15,666 nucleotides of DNA, from assembly GCA_005885565.1 (NCBI GenBank), contig VAXK01000060.1, positions 1-15,666 of the forward strand, written 5' to 3'. The notes below the pieces were generated by a model that saw only the letters and a list, made by a program, of their open reading frames with translations, did no database searches and was not told where the DNA came from. Position numbers and translations under genes: made by a program. Shown here one piece after another: positions 7,338-13,395 of the stretch. Position 1 is the stretch's first letter. Every line of letters starts with the position of its first letter. Origin of the DNA: Actinomycetota bacterium. GTDB lineage: Bacteria > Actinomycetota > Thermoleophilia > Gaiellales > Gaiellaceae.

Positions 7338-7343
7338 ACTGTA
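7338..7343 (-). promoter_or_regulatory. Candidate -10 box of the cyclase gene (leaderless start)
   Basis: TACAGT on the minus strand fits the actinobacterial TANNNT -10 consensus and ends six bases before the GTG start. Transcription would begin at or next to the start codon. No convincing -35 is visible. It may give the cyclase its own promoter despite close spacing to the upstream regulator gene. Confidence 0.4.
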
Positions 7344-7364
7344 CTGCGAGCGGTGCCGTGAGAA

Positions 7365-8693
7365 TCAGTGAGCCCGGCGGGCCTCGGCGCCCATGCCGCG
7401 CACCGTCAGGAGCGTCGCCTGCTCCATCACCTCGAACGCCTCCGTCTCGCGACCGGCGGTGCGGAGCGCGCGGGCCCACTCCCTCGAGGCGCGTGCGGCC
7501 TCGCGCCAGTCGCCGCCCCGGGCGAGGTGGTCGACCGCGCTGCGGAAGGCGGCGTCGGCCTCGTCCGTCTCGTTCCGGAGCGCGTGGGCGACGCCGAGCG
7601 CGTACCACGCGCCGCCCTGGGTCTCGTCGCCCTCCAGGATCTCGACCGCCTCCCGCGCCCGCTCGAGCGCCTCGTCGACGCGGCCGACCTCCGCCGCCCA
7701 GCGCGACTGCGCCGTCCGCAGGACGCCGAGCTCGGCCGGCTCGCCGGCGAGCTGGAGCAGCCACTCCGCCCGCTCCAGATGCGTTCCGGCGGACTCGCCC
7801 TGGCCTTCCTCGACGAGCATCCTGGCGCAGGTCAGATGAGCGCGCGCGAGCTCGACGGTGTCCTCGTTCGCCTCGAGGAGCGCGACGGCACGCCACGTGT
7901 ACGCGAGCGAGCGGTCGAAGTGCCGCTCCTCGGCGGCCGCGCGGGCGAGCGACCAGTAGAGCCGGATGCGGGCGCGGGCGTCGCCGATCGCCTCCAGCCG
8001 TTCCCTCGCCTCGAGGAGCGCGATTCGCGCGCCCGCCGCCTCACCGCGCTCCTCGAGCGCCTGGCTCAGGTACGTCGTGTAGAGCGCGGTGCTCGCCTCG
8101 TCGCCCGGCGGCCGCTGTCCCAGCTCCTCGACGCAGCGCTCGAGGAGCGCGACCGCCCGCTGCGGCATCCCGAGCTCGCGGTAGGCGCGGGCGAGCGCCC
8201 GGTAGGCCTCCGGGCGGAGCTCGGGCACGGCCGCCTCGGTGTCAAGCGCGCGCTCGAGCTCCGCGACCGCTCCACGCGCCTCGCCGAGCGCCGAGAGCGC
8301 GATCCCGCGCCCGGCGCGCGCCCGCGCCTCGACGTACGTGTCGCCGCTCTCGCGGGCGTCGACGAGGAGGGCGCGGAAGCTCTCCTCCGCCGCGCGGAGG
8401 TCGGTGCCCAGGCTCAGCTCGAGCTCCGCATCCGCCAGGCGCAGCTGGCGGTCCTGAGCATCGGAGACCGCCGCACCGGTCTCCAGCAGCTCGAGCGACA
8501 CGCGCAGCTTCCGCGCCAGGATCCGGAGCGCCTTCAGGGACGGCTCCCGCTGTCCCGCCTCGATCCGCGAGACGTATGCGTACGACACGCCGGGGCCCGA
8601 CAGCTCCCGCTGCGACAGCCCCCGGTCGAGCCGGAGGCGCCGGATTCGCGTGCCGATCGACTCCTCGCCGGCCGCTACGTCGAGGTCGCGCAC
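7365..8693 (-). CDS. XRE-family HTH regulator with C-terminal TPR repeats
   Basis: This is a 442-aa cytoplasmic regulator. Residues about 14-70 form a lambda-repressor-like HTH (IGTRIRRLRLDRGLSQREL, then SYAYVSRIEAGQREPSLKAL). The remaining 370 residues are amphipathic helical pairs typical of TPR, with recurring alanine-rich segments and the usual A-x(2)-Y/G-x-A pattern. This is the architecture of RRNPP peptide receptors and of many actinobacterial regulators without known ligands. GTG at 8693 is the start. A TTGACG (-35) and CACCAT (-10) pair 18 bp apart lies directly upstream, with several inverted repeats, so it may autoregulate. The cyclase gene follows after 33 bp. Ligand and targets are unknown. 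Confidence 0.9.
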   Translation of the reverse strand: MRDLDVAAGEESIGTRIRRLRLDRGLSQRELSGPGVSYAYVSRIEAGQREPSLKALRILARKLRVSLELLETGAAVSDAQDRQLRLADAELELSLGTDLRAAEESFRALLVDARESGDTYVEARARAGRGIALSALGEARGAVAELERALDTEAAVPELRPEAYRALARAYRELGMPQRAVALLERCVEELGQRPPGDEASTALYTTYLSQALEERGEAAGARIALLEARERLEAIGDARARIRLYWSLARAAAEERHFDRSLAYTWRAVALLEANEDTVELARAHLTCARMLVEEGQGESAGTHLERAEWLLQLAGEPAELGVLRTAQSRWAAEVGRVDEALERAREAVEILEGDETQGGAWYALGVAHALRNETDEADAAFRSAVDHLARGGDWREAARASREWARALRTAGRETEAFEVMEQATLLTVRGMGAEARRAH

Positions 8694-8700
8694 GAGCGTG

Positions 8701-8730
8701 ATGGTGCCTTTGCGTTTCTTGCAACGTCAA
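8701..8730 (-). promoter_or_regulatory. Candidate promoter of the second XRE-TPR gene
   Basis: On the minus strand, TTGACG (8725-8730) and CACCAT (8701-8706) are separated by 18 bp, and the -10 ends seven bases before the GTG start, again fitting a leaderless transcript. The -35 overlaps the palindrome ACGTC-AACG-GACGT (8724-8737), a plausible operator. Confidence 0.45.
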
Positions 8731-8796
8731 CGGACGTCTTTGCCTCGCGACAGCTTTGTCACAATCGCGTGACGATTACCTTCTCCACGCGAGGCA
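8724..8796. promoter_or_regulatory. Cluster of inverted repeats upstream of the second XRE-TPR gene (candidate operators)
   Basis: Three inverted repeats lie within 73 bp: ACGTC-N4-GACGT (8724-8737), GTCAC-N6-GTGAC (8758-8773) and TGCCTCGCG (8741-8749) with CGCGAGGCA (8788-8796). The third encloses the second. Their spacing relative to the promoter is right for protein binding. Which regulator binds is unknown; the two XRE-TPR proteins are the nearest candidates. Confidence 0.45.
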
Positions 8797-8846
8797 GGGA
8801 CTTCGTCGATCGCTTAGGAGCGGCTCGAAACGGGAAGTCGGCAGGC

Positions 8847-8907
8847 GAGCCGGGCGCCTCGGGCTAGGCGTCGCCGCAGCGCCTAGCCCGGTCAGAGCGC
8901 CCGGCTC
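8847..8907. terminator. Long GC-rich hairpin with two 11-bp stems, possible terminator
   Basis: GAGCCGGGCGC (8847-8857) pairs with GCGCCCGGCTC (8897-8907), and CGGGCTAGGCG (8860-8870) pairs with CGCCTAGCCCG (8880-8890). The loop is 9 nt (8871-8879), and a small asymmetric internal loop (2 and 6 nt) separates the stems. It lies 48 nt beyond the stop of the minus-strand gene ending at 8955, where a terminator would be expected. There is no T-run on either side, so it would be a U-tract-less type, or a structured RNA or transposon-like repeat instead. Confidence 0.45.
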
Positions 8908-8954
8908 GTCTCCTGGCCCGAAAGGAATCGCCTGGGAGGCGAGAGGTGCGTACT

Positions 8955-9362
8955 TCAGTTGTCGGTGCCGAGCTCGGCCGCAAGGAGCGAGCAGGCATAC
9001 GCGCGCCACGCGATTTCGGGCGCGTCGAGCAGGCCGCGGAGCGCCTCGCTCACGTGCGGCAGTCCCTGCGCCTCGGCGGCGAGCTCGGCGAGCGCCGAGG
9101 TCAGGATCTCGCGGCGATCGAGGTCGCCGAGGTCGGTCGCGAGCGCGCGGACGGCGCGCCCGCCGAGGTCGAGGCCGCGGTTCGGATCGCCGCCCGCGGC
9201 GAGGAGGAGCAGGGCGCGGCGGACGGCGCCGTCCCGTTCCTCGCCGTCGAGGCGTACGTTCGCGCCGGCAACCGACGCGAGGACGACGACCGCGATCGCG
9301 AGGCTGTCCTCGTCGCCCTCGGCAAGGGTGCGCTCGAGGTCGGCGAGCCACGGCGCAGGCAC
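8955..9362 (-). CDS. Hypothetical alpha-helical protein
   Basis: A 135-aa protein that I do not recognise. It is rich in Ala, Leu, Glu and Asp and reads as a run of amphipathic helices (for example LAIAVVVLASVAG at about 21-33, then ILTSALAELAAEAQGL and EALRGLL). There is no signal peptide or clear membrane helix, and a single cysteine near the C-terminus (YACSLL). The GTG start at 9362 is the only usable one: upstream the frame closes at the TAG in 9405-9407 region and offers no other start codon. It lies 42 nt behind the small secreted peptide gene on the same strand, so it probably belongs to the operon of the first XRE-TPR regulator and may be a partner in that system. Confidence 0.65.
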   Translation of the reverse strand: MPAPWLADLERTLAEGDEDSLAIAVVVLASVAGANVRLDGEERDGAVRRALLLLAAGGDPNRGLDLGGRAVRALATDLGDLDRREILTSALAELAAEAQGLPHVSEALRGLLDAPEIAWRAYACSLLAAELGTDN

Positions 9363-9404
9363 GGCGACGCCAGCGTACTCACGCGAGGCCGTGGACGGTC
9401 GCTG

Positions 9405-9542
9405 CTAGCGACCGTCCGCGAAGCTCGAGCCGTGACCGTAGGCGTTGCCGTTCGGCGGCTTGTTGTTCTTCGCGCCTGCAGCGCCGGCGAGCGAGAGCCC
9501 GAGCGCGGCAACCGCGACGAGGAGGGCCAGTTTCCGCAGCAC
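9405..9542 (-). CDS. Small secreted peptide (45 aa) behind the XRE-TPR regulator
   Basis: Residues 1-24 are a typical Sec signal peptide: MLRK, then a hydrophobic run LALLVAVAALGLSLAG, then an AGA cleavage site (22-24). The mature part, 25-45, starts KNNKPPNGN and ends SSFADGR; it is hydrophilic, without cysteines. GTG at 9542 is preceded by a strong AGGAGG (9551-9556) with 8-nt spacing, and the site begins a few bases after the regulator stop at 9561. An upstream in-frame GTG (9551) would overlap the ribosome site. Position, size and export signal recall the propeptides of RRNPP systems (PapR, NprX, Phr), which are secreted, matured and re-imported to bind the TPR receptor. No homologue is recognised; a simple small secreted protein is the alternative. 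Confidence 0.7.
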   Translation of the reverse strand: MLRKLALLVAVAALGLSLAGAAGAKNNKPPNGNAYGHGSSFADGR

Positions 9543-9550
9543 GTTCGTCA

Positions 9551-9556
9551 CCTCCT
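9551..9556 (-). promoter_or_regulatory. Strong Shine-Dalgarno of the small secreted peptide
   Basis: AGGAGG on the minus strand, within GGGAAGGAGGTGA directly after the regulator stop codon. It is the best ribosome binding site in the window and argues that the 45-codon frame is translated at a high level. Confidence 0.7.
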
Positions 9557-9560
9557 TCCC

Positions 9561-10904
9561 TTAGAAGACGTTCTCCTGGAGGGCTTCGGCGGCACGGCGG
9601 AAGAGCTCGCCGGCCCCGCGGACGTCGCCGCGCTCGAGGGCGAGGTCGCCCCTCGCCGTCCACGCGAGCGCGGTATGGCTGATGGAGGAAAGCTCGGTGA
9701 AGCTCGTCTCGGCGCCGGTGAAGGCCTGCTCGGCCTCGTCCAGGCGGCCCTGTCCCATGAGGGCGCGACCGAGGACGATCGTGGCCATGCCGATCTCGGA
9801 GAGGTAGTCGACGCGCCCGTCGAGGATCTCGAGCGCGTGGCGCGCCTGGCGCTCCGCCAGCTCGAGCTCGCCGCTGCGGAGGTGCACGTCGGCGAGCGAG
9901 GAGACGGCCTGCGCGCCGTCGGCCGGGTCGCCCACCTCGAGCGCGATCCGAAAGGCGTCCTTGAGCTGTTCGACGGCCTGGTCCTTGTGCCCGAGCAGGA
10001 AGCTCAGGCAGCCGAGGTTGTTCAGGAGCCGGCCGACGTTGACGGGGTCGTCGACGGCCTCGTAGAGCTCCTTCGCCCGCTGCGAGTACGTGCGCGCCTG
10101 CGCCCAGCTGCCGTTCCGCTCGGCGACGAGCGAGGCCTGGAAGTGGACGTGCGCGATCGTCTCGTCGTCGCTCAGCGCCTCGGCGAGCTCGAGCGCGCGG
10201 TCGATGTCCTCCCGTGCCGCCTCCCAGTCGCGATGGCGCCGGTAGCAGCGCGAGCGCCACTCGAGGATGTGGGCGCGGAGCCGGTCGCAGCTCTCGCCCG
10301 ACCGGTCGGCGAGCTCGAGCGCGGCGCTGAAGTCGTTGAGCGCCTGCTCGACGTGGTTCAGCTTGTACCGGCAGCACGCGAGGCGATAGAGGACCTCGGC
10401 GCGGTGGACGTCGCCGAACGCGTCGCCCGCGGCCACTGCGCGTGCGCGCTCCAGCCGGTCGAGCGCCGGCTTGAGCTCGCCGAGGTACATGCGCCCCCAG
10501 CTCTCGGCGAAGAGCGCGCGCAGGTGGAGCTCCGGGGAGGCAGGCGCCCGCGAGAGGCCGCCGATCAGGTCGACCGCGTCGCCGTAGCGCTTCTCGCCTA
10601 CCGCGTCCTCGGCCCGGGAGACGACCGCCTCGTGCTCGCGGTGGTCGCGGTCGGAGACGCCGTCGGCGAGGTAGTGCGTGTCGACGCCGAGGCGATCCGC
10701 GAGCCACTCGAGCGTCTGCGACGTCGGCCGCGTCTTCCCGGTCTCGATCTGGCTGATGTACTCCTTCGAGACGCGCGCCTCCGCCAGCTCGGTCTGCGTC
10801 AGCCCGCGGGCGTTGCGAAGCCGGCGGACGCGCTCGCCGAGCCCCGGGTCGGGGGTAGCGAGCGGCGGCGCCGTTGCGGCGACGGTGGGGGCGCGGCGGT
10901 CCAT
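9561..10904 (-). CDS. XRE-family HTH regulator with C-terminal TPR repeats (possible peptide receptor)
   Basis: This 447-aa cytoplasmic regulator has a flexible Ala/Pro-rich N-terminus (1-20) and an HTH_3 domain at about 22-81, with LGERVRRLRNARGLTQTEL and then SKEYISQIETGKTRPT. From about residue 90 to the C-terminus it consists of TPR-like helix pairs, e.g. the repeats around GDAVDLI, AREDIDRALELAEAL, LYEAVDDPVNVGRLLNNLG and GRLDEAEQAF. It resembles but is distinct from the other XRE-TPR protein in the window. ATG at 10904 is chosen because the 20 residues gained from GTG/ATG at 10964 are low-complexity. Immediately downstream sit a 45-aa secreted peptide and a helical protein, as in PlcR-PapR or NprR-NprX. 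It is divergent from the carboxylase gene. Confidence 0.9.
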   Translation of the reverse strand: MDRRAPTVAATAPPLATPDPGLGERVRRLRNARGLTQTELAEARVSKEYISQIETGKTRPTSQTLEWLADRLGVDTHYLADGVSDRDHREHEAVVSRAEDAVGEKRYGDAVDLIGGLSRAPASPELHLRALFAESWGRMYLGELKPALDRLERARAVAAGDAFGDVHRAEVLYRLACCRYKLNHVEQALNDFSAALELADRSGESCDRLRAHILEWRSRCYRRHRDWEAAREDIDRALELAEALSDDETIAHVHFQASLVAERNGSWAQARTYSQRAKELYEAVDDPVNVGRLLNNLGCLSFLLGHKDQAVEQLKDAFRIALEVGDPADGAQAVSSLADVHLRSGELELAERQARHALEILDGRVDYLSEIGMATIVLGRALMGQGRLDEAEQAFTGAETSFTELSSISHTALAWTARGDLALERGDVRGAGELFRRAAEALQENVF

Positions 10905-11024
10905 CGAAAACCCAGACTCAGCGTGTGTCGGCGGCGGCGGGCCGTCATCCCGCGTTCGGGGCACGCCTCGCCCCCCGTCCGGGGGAGGGTCCGCTCCCTC
11001 GGCTGCGCGTTAGGCTCCGCTTCG
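10905..11024. promoter_or_regulatory. Divergent promoter region between regulator and carboxylase
   Basis: A 120-bp gap serves both directions. On the plus strand TAGGCT (11011-11016) ends eight bases before the ATG at 11025, a good -10 for a leaderless carboxylase mRNA; no clear -35 is seen. A tight inverted repeat CCCCC-GTCC-GGGGG lies near 10972-10986. On the minus strand no convincing promoter is visible for the regulator. Confidence 0.45.
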
Positions 11025-12584
11025 ATGGCCGTTCTGAGCTCGCAGGTCGAGCGCGCGTCCGACGACTACGCGCGGCGGCGCGAGCGCATGGAGGCGCTCG
11101 TCGCGGAGCTGCTGGAGCGGACGGAGCTCGTCGCCCGCGGCGGCGGTGCGCGGGCGCTCGAGCGGCACCGCGCGCGCGGAAAGCTCACGGCACGTGAGCG
11201 GATCGACCGGCTCGTCGACCCCGACAGCGCCTTCCTCGAGCTCTCGGCGTTGGCCGCGTGGGACATGTACGAGGGACAGGCACCGGGGGCCGGCATCGTC
11301 ACCGGCATCGGCGTGGTCGAGGGCCGCGAGTGCGTGGTCGTCGCGAACGACGCGACGGTCAAGGGCGGCACGTACTTCCCGATCACGGTGAAGAAGCACC
11401 TGCGCGCGCAGGAGATCGCGCGCCAGAACCGCCTCCCCTGCCTCTACCTCGTCGACTCCGGCGGCGCCTTCCTGCCGCTCCAGGACGAGGTCTTCCCCGA
11501 TCGCGACCACTTCGGCCGGATCTTCTTCAACCAGGCGCGGCTCTCGGCGCTCGGGATCCCGCAGATCGCGGCCGTCATGGGTTCCTGCACGGCCGGAGGC
11601 GCCTACGTGCCGGCGATGAGCGACGAGACGATCATCGTCCGCGGCACGGGGACGATCTTCATCGGCGGGCCGCCGCTCGTGAAGGCGGCGACCGGCCAGG
11701 AGGTGAGCGCCGAGGAGCTCGGCGGCGCCGACGTCCACACGCGCCGGTCGGGGGTCGCCGACCACTACGCGACCTCGGACGAGCACGCGCTCGCGCTCCT
11801 GCGGCAGATCGTCTCGCACCTCCCCGCGCCCAGTGACAGTCACTGGGACGTGGCCCCGGCCGAGCCGCCCGCGGAGGACCCGTCCGAGCTGTACGGGCTC
11901 GTGCCGGAGGACTTCCGCCACCAGGTCGACCCGCGGGAGCTGATCGCCCGGATCGTCGACGGCAGCCGCTTCGACGAGTTCAAGGCGCTCTACGGCGAGA
12001 CGCTCGTCTGCGGCTGGGCGCGGATCGAGGGCTACCAGGTCGGGATCCTCGCCTCGAACGGCGTCCTCTTCGCCGAGTCGTCGCAGAAGGGCGCGCACTT
12101 CATCGAGCTCGCCTGCAAGCGGCGCGTGCCGCTCGTCTTCCTCCAGAACATCACCGGGTTCATGGTCGGCCAGGAGTACGAGGCCGGCGGGATCGCGCGC
12201 GACGGCGCGAAGCTCGTCATGGCCGTGGCGTGCGCAGAGGTGCCGAAGTTCACCGTTGTCGTGGGCGGCTCCTTCGGCGCGGGCAACTACGCCATGTGCG
12301 GCCGGGCGTACGAGCCGCGGCAGCTCTGGATGTGGCCGAACGCGCGCATCTCGGTGATGGGCGGCGAGCAGGCGGCGACGGTGCTCACGATGGTCGGGGA
12401 CGCCGATCCCGACGAGATCCGCGCGAAGTACGAAGCCGAGGGCAACCCGTACCACTCGACCGCCCGGCTCTGGGACGACGGGATCATCGACCCGCTCGAC
12501 ACGCGGAAGGTGCTGGCGCTCGGGCTCTCGGCCGCGACGAACGCGCCCGTTCCCGAGACGGAGTTCGGCGTCTTCCGAATGTGA
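11025..12584 (+). CDS. Acyl-CoA carboxylase carboxyltransferase (beta) subunit, methylcrotonyl-CoA type
   Basis: This 519-aa protein spans both crotonase-like halves of biotin-dependent carboxyltransferases. It transfers CO2 from carboxybiotin to an acyl-CoA, most likely 3-methylcrotonyl-CoA in leucine breakdown. Key segments are YEGQAPGAGIVTGIG (82-96), VDSGGAFLPLQDEVFPDRDH (143-162), the oxyanion-forming GSCTAGGAYVPAMSDE (186-201), GPPLVKAATGQEVSAEELGG (215-234), then in the second half NGVLFAESSQKGAHFIELA, GFMVGQEYEAGGIA and GGSFGAGNYAMCGRAY. Length and motifs fit MccB rather than PccB; geranyl-CoA carboxylase is the close alternative. The biotin-carrying alpha subunit is not in the window. 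Its stop overlaps the next gene (TGATG). Confidence 0.92.
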   Translation: MAVLSSQVERASDDYARRRERMEALVAELLERTELVARGGGARALERHRARGKLTARERIDRLVDPDSAFLELSALAAWDMYEGQAPGAGIVTGIGVVEGRECVVVANDATVKGGTYFPITVKKHLRAQEIARQNRLPCLYLVDSGGAFLPLQDEVFPDRDHFGRIFFNQARLSALGIPQIAAVMGSCTAGGAYVPAMSDETIIVRGTGTIFIGGPPLVKAATGQEVSAEELGGADVHTRRSGVADHYATSDEHALALLRQIVSHLPAPSDSHWDVAPAEPPAEDPSELYGLVPEDFRHQVDPRELIARIVDGSRFDEFKALYGETLVCGWARIEGYQVGILASNGVLFAESSQKGAHFIELACKRRVPLVFLQNITGFMVGQEYEAGGIARDGAKLVMAVACAEVPKFTVVVGGSFGAGNYAMCGRAYEPRQLWMWPNARISVMGGEQAATVLTMVGDADPDEIRAKYEAEGNPYHSTARLWDDGIIDPLDTRKVLALGLSAATNAPVPETEFGVFRM

Positions 12585-12796
12585 TGAGGCTCTTTCGGCG
12601 GCGCAAGCGGAGGCTCCGGGAGATCGGCGAGTCCGAGGCGTACGGGCGGGCCTACGGGGACCGAAGCGAGCAGGTGAAGGTGGTAAAGCTCGAGCCGCGG
12701 CGGCCGCGCTACCAGCTCAAGGTCTCGGGCGAGACGTTGCGACGCGCCTTCGCGGAGCGGCTCGCGAGGCGCGAAGACGCGGAGCGGGAGAAGTAG
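12584..12796 (+). CDS. Small basic protein of unknown function, coupled to the carboxylase
   Basis: The product is 70 aa and very rich in Arg and Lys at both ends (MRLFRRRKRRLREIGESEAY; later RRAFAERLARREDAEREK). No family recognised. A single short beta-like stretch (VKVVKLEPRRPRYQLKV) lies in the middle. The ATG shares one base with the carboxylase stop (TGATG), the strongest sign that it is real and translated by coupling. Some acyl-CoA carboxylase complexes have tiny epsilon subunits encoded next to the beta subunit; that role is conceivable here but the sequence gives no direct support. Confidence 0.65.
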   Translation: MRLFRRRKRRLREIGESEAYGRAYGDRSEQVKVVKLEPRRPRYQLKVSGETLRRAFAERLARREDAEREK

Positions 12797-12799
12797 AGT
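12794..12799 (+). promoter_or_regulatory. Candidate -10 box of the cupin gene
   Basis: TAGAGT fits TANNNT and ends seven bases before the cupin ATG. It includes the stop codon TAG of the preceding gene. It could start a leaderless cupin mRNA, but the cupin may equally be read from the carboxylase transcript. Confidence 0.35.
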
Positions 12800-12806
12800 C
12801 CCGTCG

Positions 12807-13169
12807 ATGGCCTCGTACGACGTCGTCGACGTGAGCGCGCTGGAGGGTGAAGGCCCGGGCGGCATGGTGCGGAAGGCACGCCGAGCCGTCGGCGCCCGCG
12901 CCTTCGGGTTCAACTACTTCGTCCTCCCTCCGAACCAGAGCGGCCGGGAGCACGACCACGCGCAGGAGGGGCAGGAGGAGGTCTACTTCGTCGTCAGGGG
13001 CTCGGGGCGCATGCTGGTCGCGGGCGAGGAGGTGGAGCTCAAGCCGGGTCGCTTCGTCCGGGTCGATCCGGATGCCACGCGCCTTCCGATCGCCGGCGCC
13101 GACGGGCTCGAGTTCATCGCGACCGGCGCGCCGGTCGGCGGCGGCTACCAGCCGCCTCCTTGGGGCTAG
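12807..13169 (+). CDS. Small single-domain cupin protein
   Basis: The product is 120 aa with one conserved beta-barrel. Motif 1 is G-R-E-H-D-H (46-51) with metal ligands His49 and His51, the glutamate at 57/58 and the glycine turn VRGSGRM (63-69). Motif 2 is KPGRFVRVDPDATRLP (79-94), in which the usual third histidine is replaced, giving Arg92. The metal site would therefore be incomplete or altered. The protein is cytoplasmic, with no partner domain. Such proteins often bind sugars or small acids or act as isomerases; the role here cannot be read. It follows the 70-aa gene by 10 nt and its end overlaps the next frame. Confidence 0.85.
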   Translation: MASYDVVDVSALEGEGPGGMVRKARRAVGARAFGFNYFVLPPNQSGREHDHAQEGQEEVYFVVRGSGRMLVAGEEVELKPGRFVRVDPDATRLPIAGADGLEFIATGAPVGGGYQPPPWG

Positions 13170-13342
13170 GCTCGCGCTTGCGCCGGCCGGCGCTGGCGCC
13201 GGGCTGGATCGCGCTCCTCGTCGGCGGCCTCGCCGTGTTCAGCGGCCTCGTCTGGAGCGGGCACCGACGAATCGCGAACCTTGTGGGTGTGGGCCTGCTC
13301 GTCGCGGTCGTCGCGGCGTCGAGGTCGCTCCGGCGCCGATGA
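13160..13342 (+). CDS. Small membrane protein with two transmembrane helices
   Basis: Up to 60 aa, with hydrophobic segments GWIALLVGGLAVFSGLVW and IANLVGVGLLVAVVAAS separated by SGHRR, and basic ends (RLRRP, RSLRRR) that suit a helical hairpin. The frame opens with TTG at 13160, overlapping the cupin by 10 nt. A second in-frame TTG at 13178 follows TAGGCT (13167-13172) by five bases and may be the true, leaderless start (54 aa). No family recognised. The composition is convincing for a membrane hairpin, but the weak start leaves doubt. Confidence 0.55.
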   Translation: MGLGSRLRRPALAPGWIALLVGGLAVFSGLVWSGHRRIANLVGVGLLVAVVAASRSLRRR

Positions 13343-13395
13343 TCGTCCGGTCGTCCTGTGCCAGGCCGGTGCCCGGCGGCTCGTTCTAGCGGCCG

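Noticed and set aside
4170..7361. A 1063-codon open frame on the plus strand opposite the cyclase gene
   Set aside because: It is a GC-driven shadow: composition is dominated by Arg, Glu and Ala with no recognisable motif, while the minus strand has complete cyclase and ATPase motifs.
8701..8772. A 23-codon plus-strand peptide upstream of the second XRE-TPR gene as a second signalling peptide
   Set aside because: MVPLRFLQRQR... has no signal peptide and no ribosome site, and the stretch is better explained as promoter.
8946..11024. N-terminal extension of the carboxyltransferase by about 690 residues
   Set aside because: The frame is open by chance over the antisense of the XRE-TPR gene; homology and the leaderless -10 place the start at 11025.
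13343..13395. Bidirectional terminator between the membrane protein and the beta-helix gene
   Set aside because: Only short GC-rich partial dyads are present and no T-run; not enough to call.
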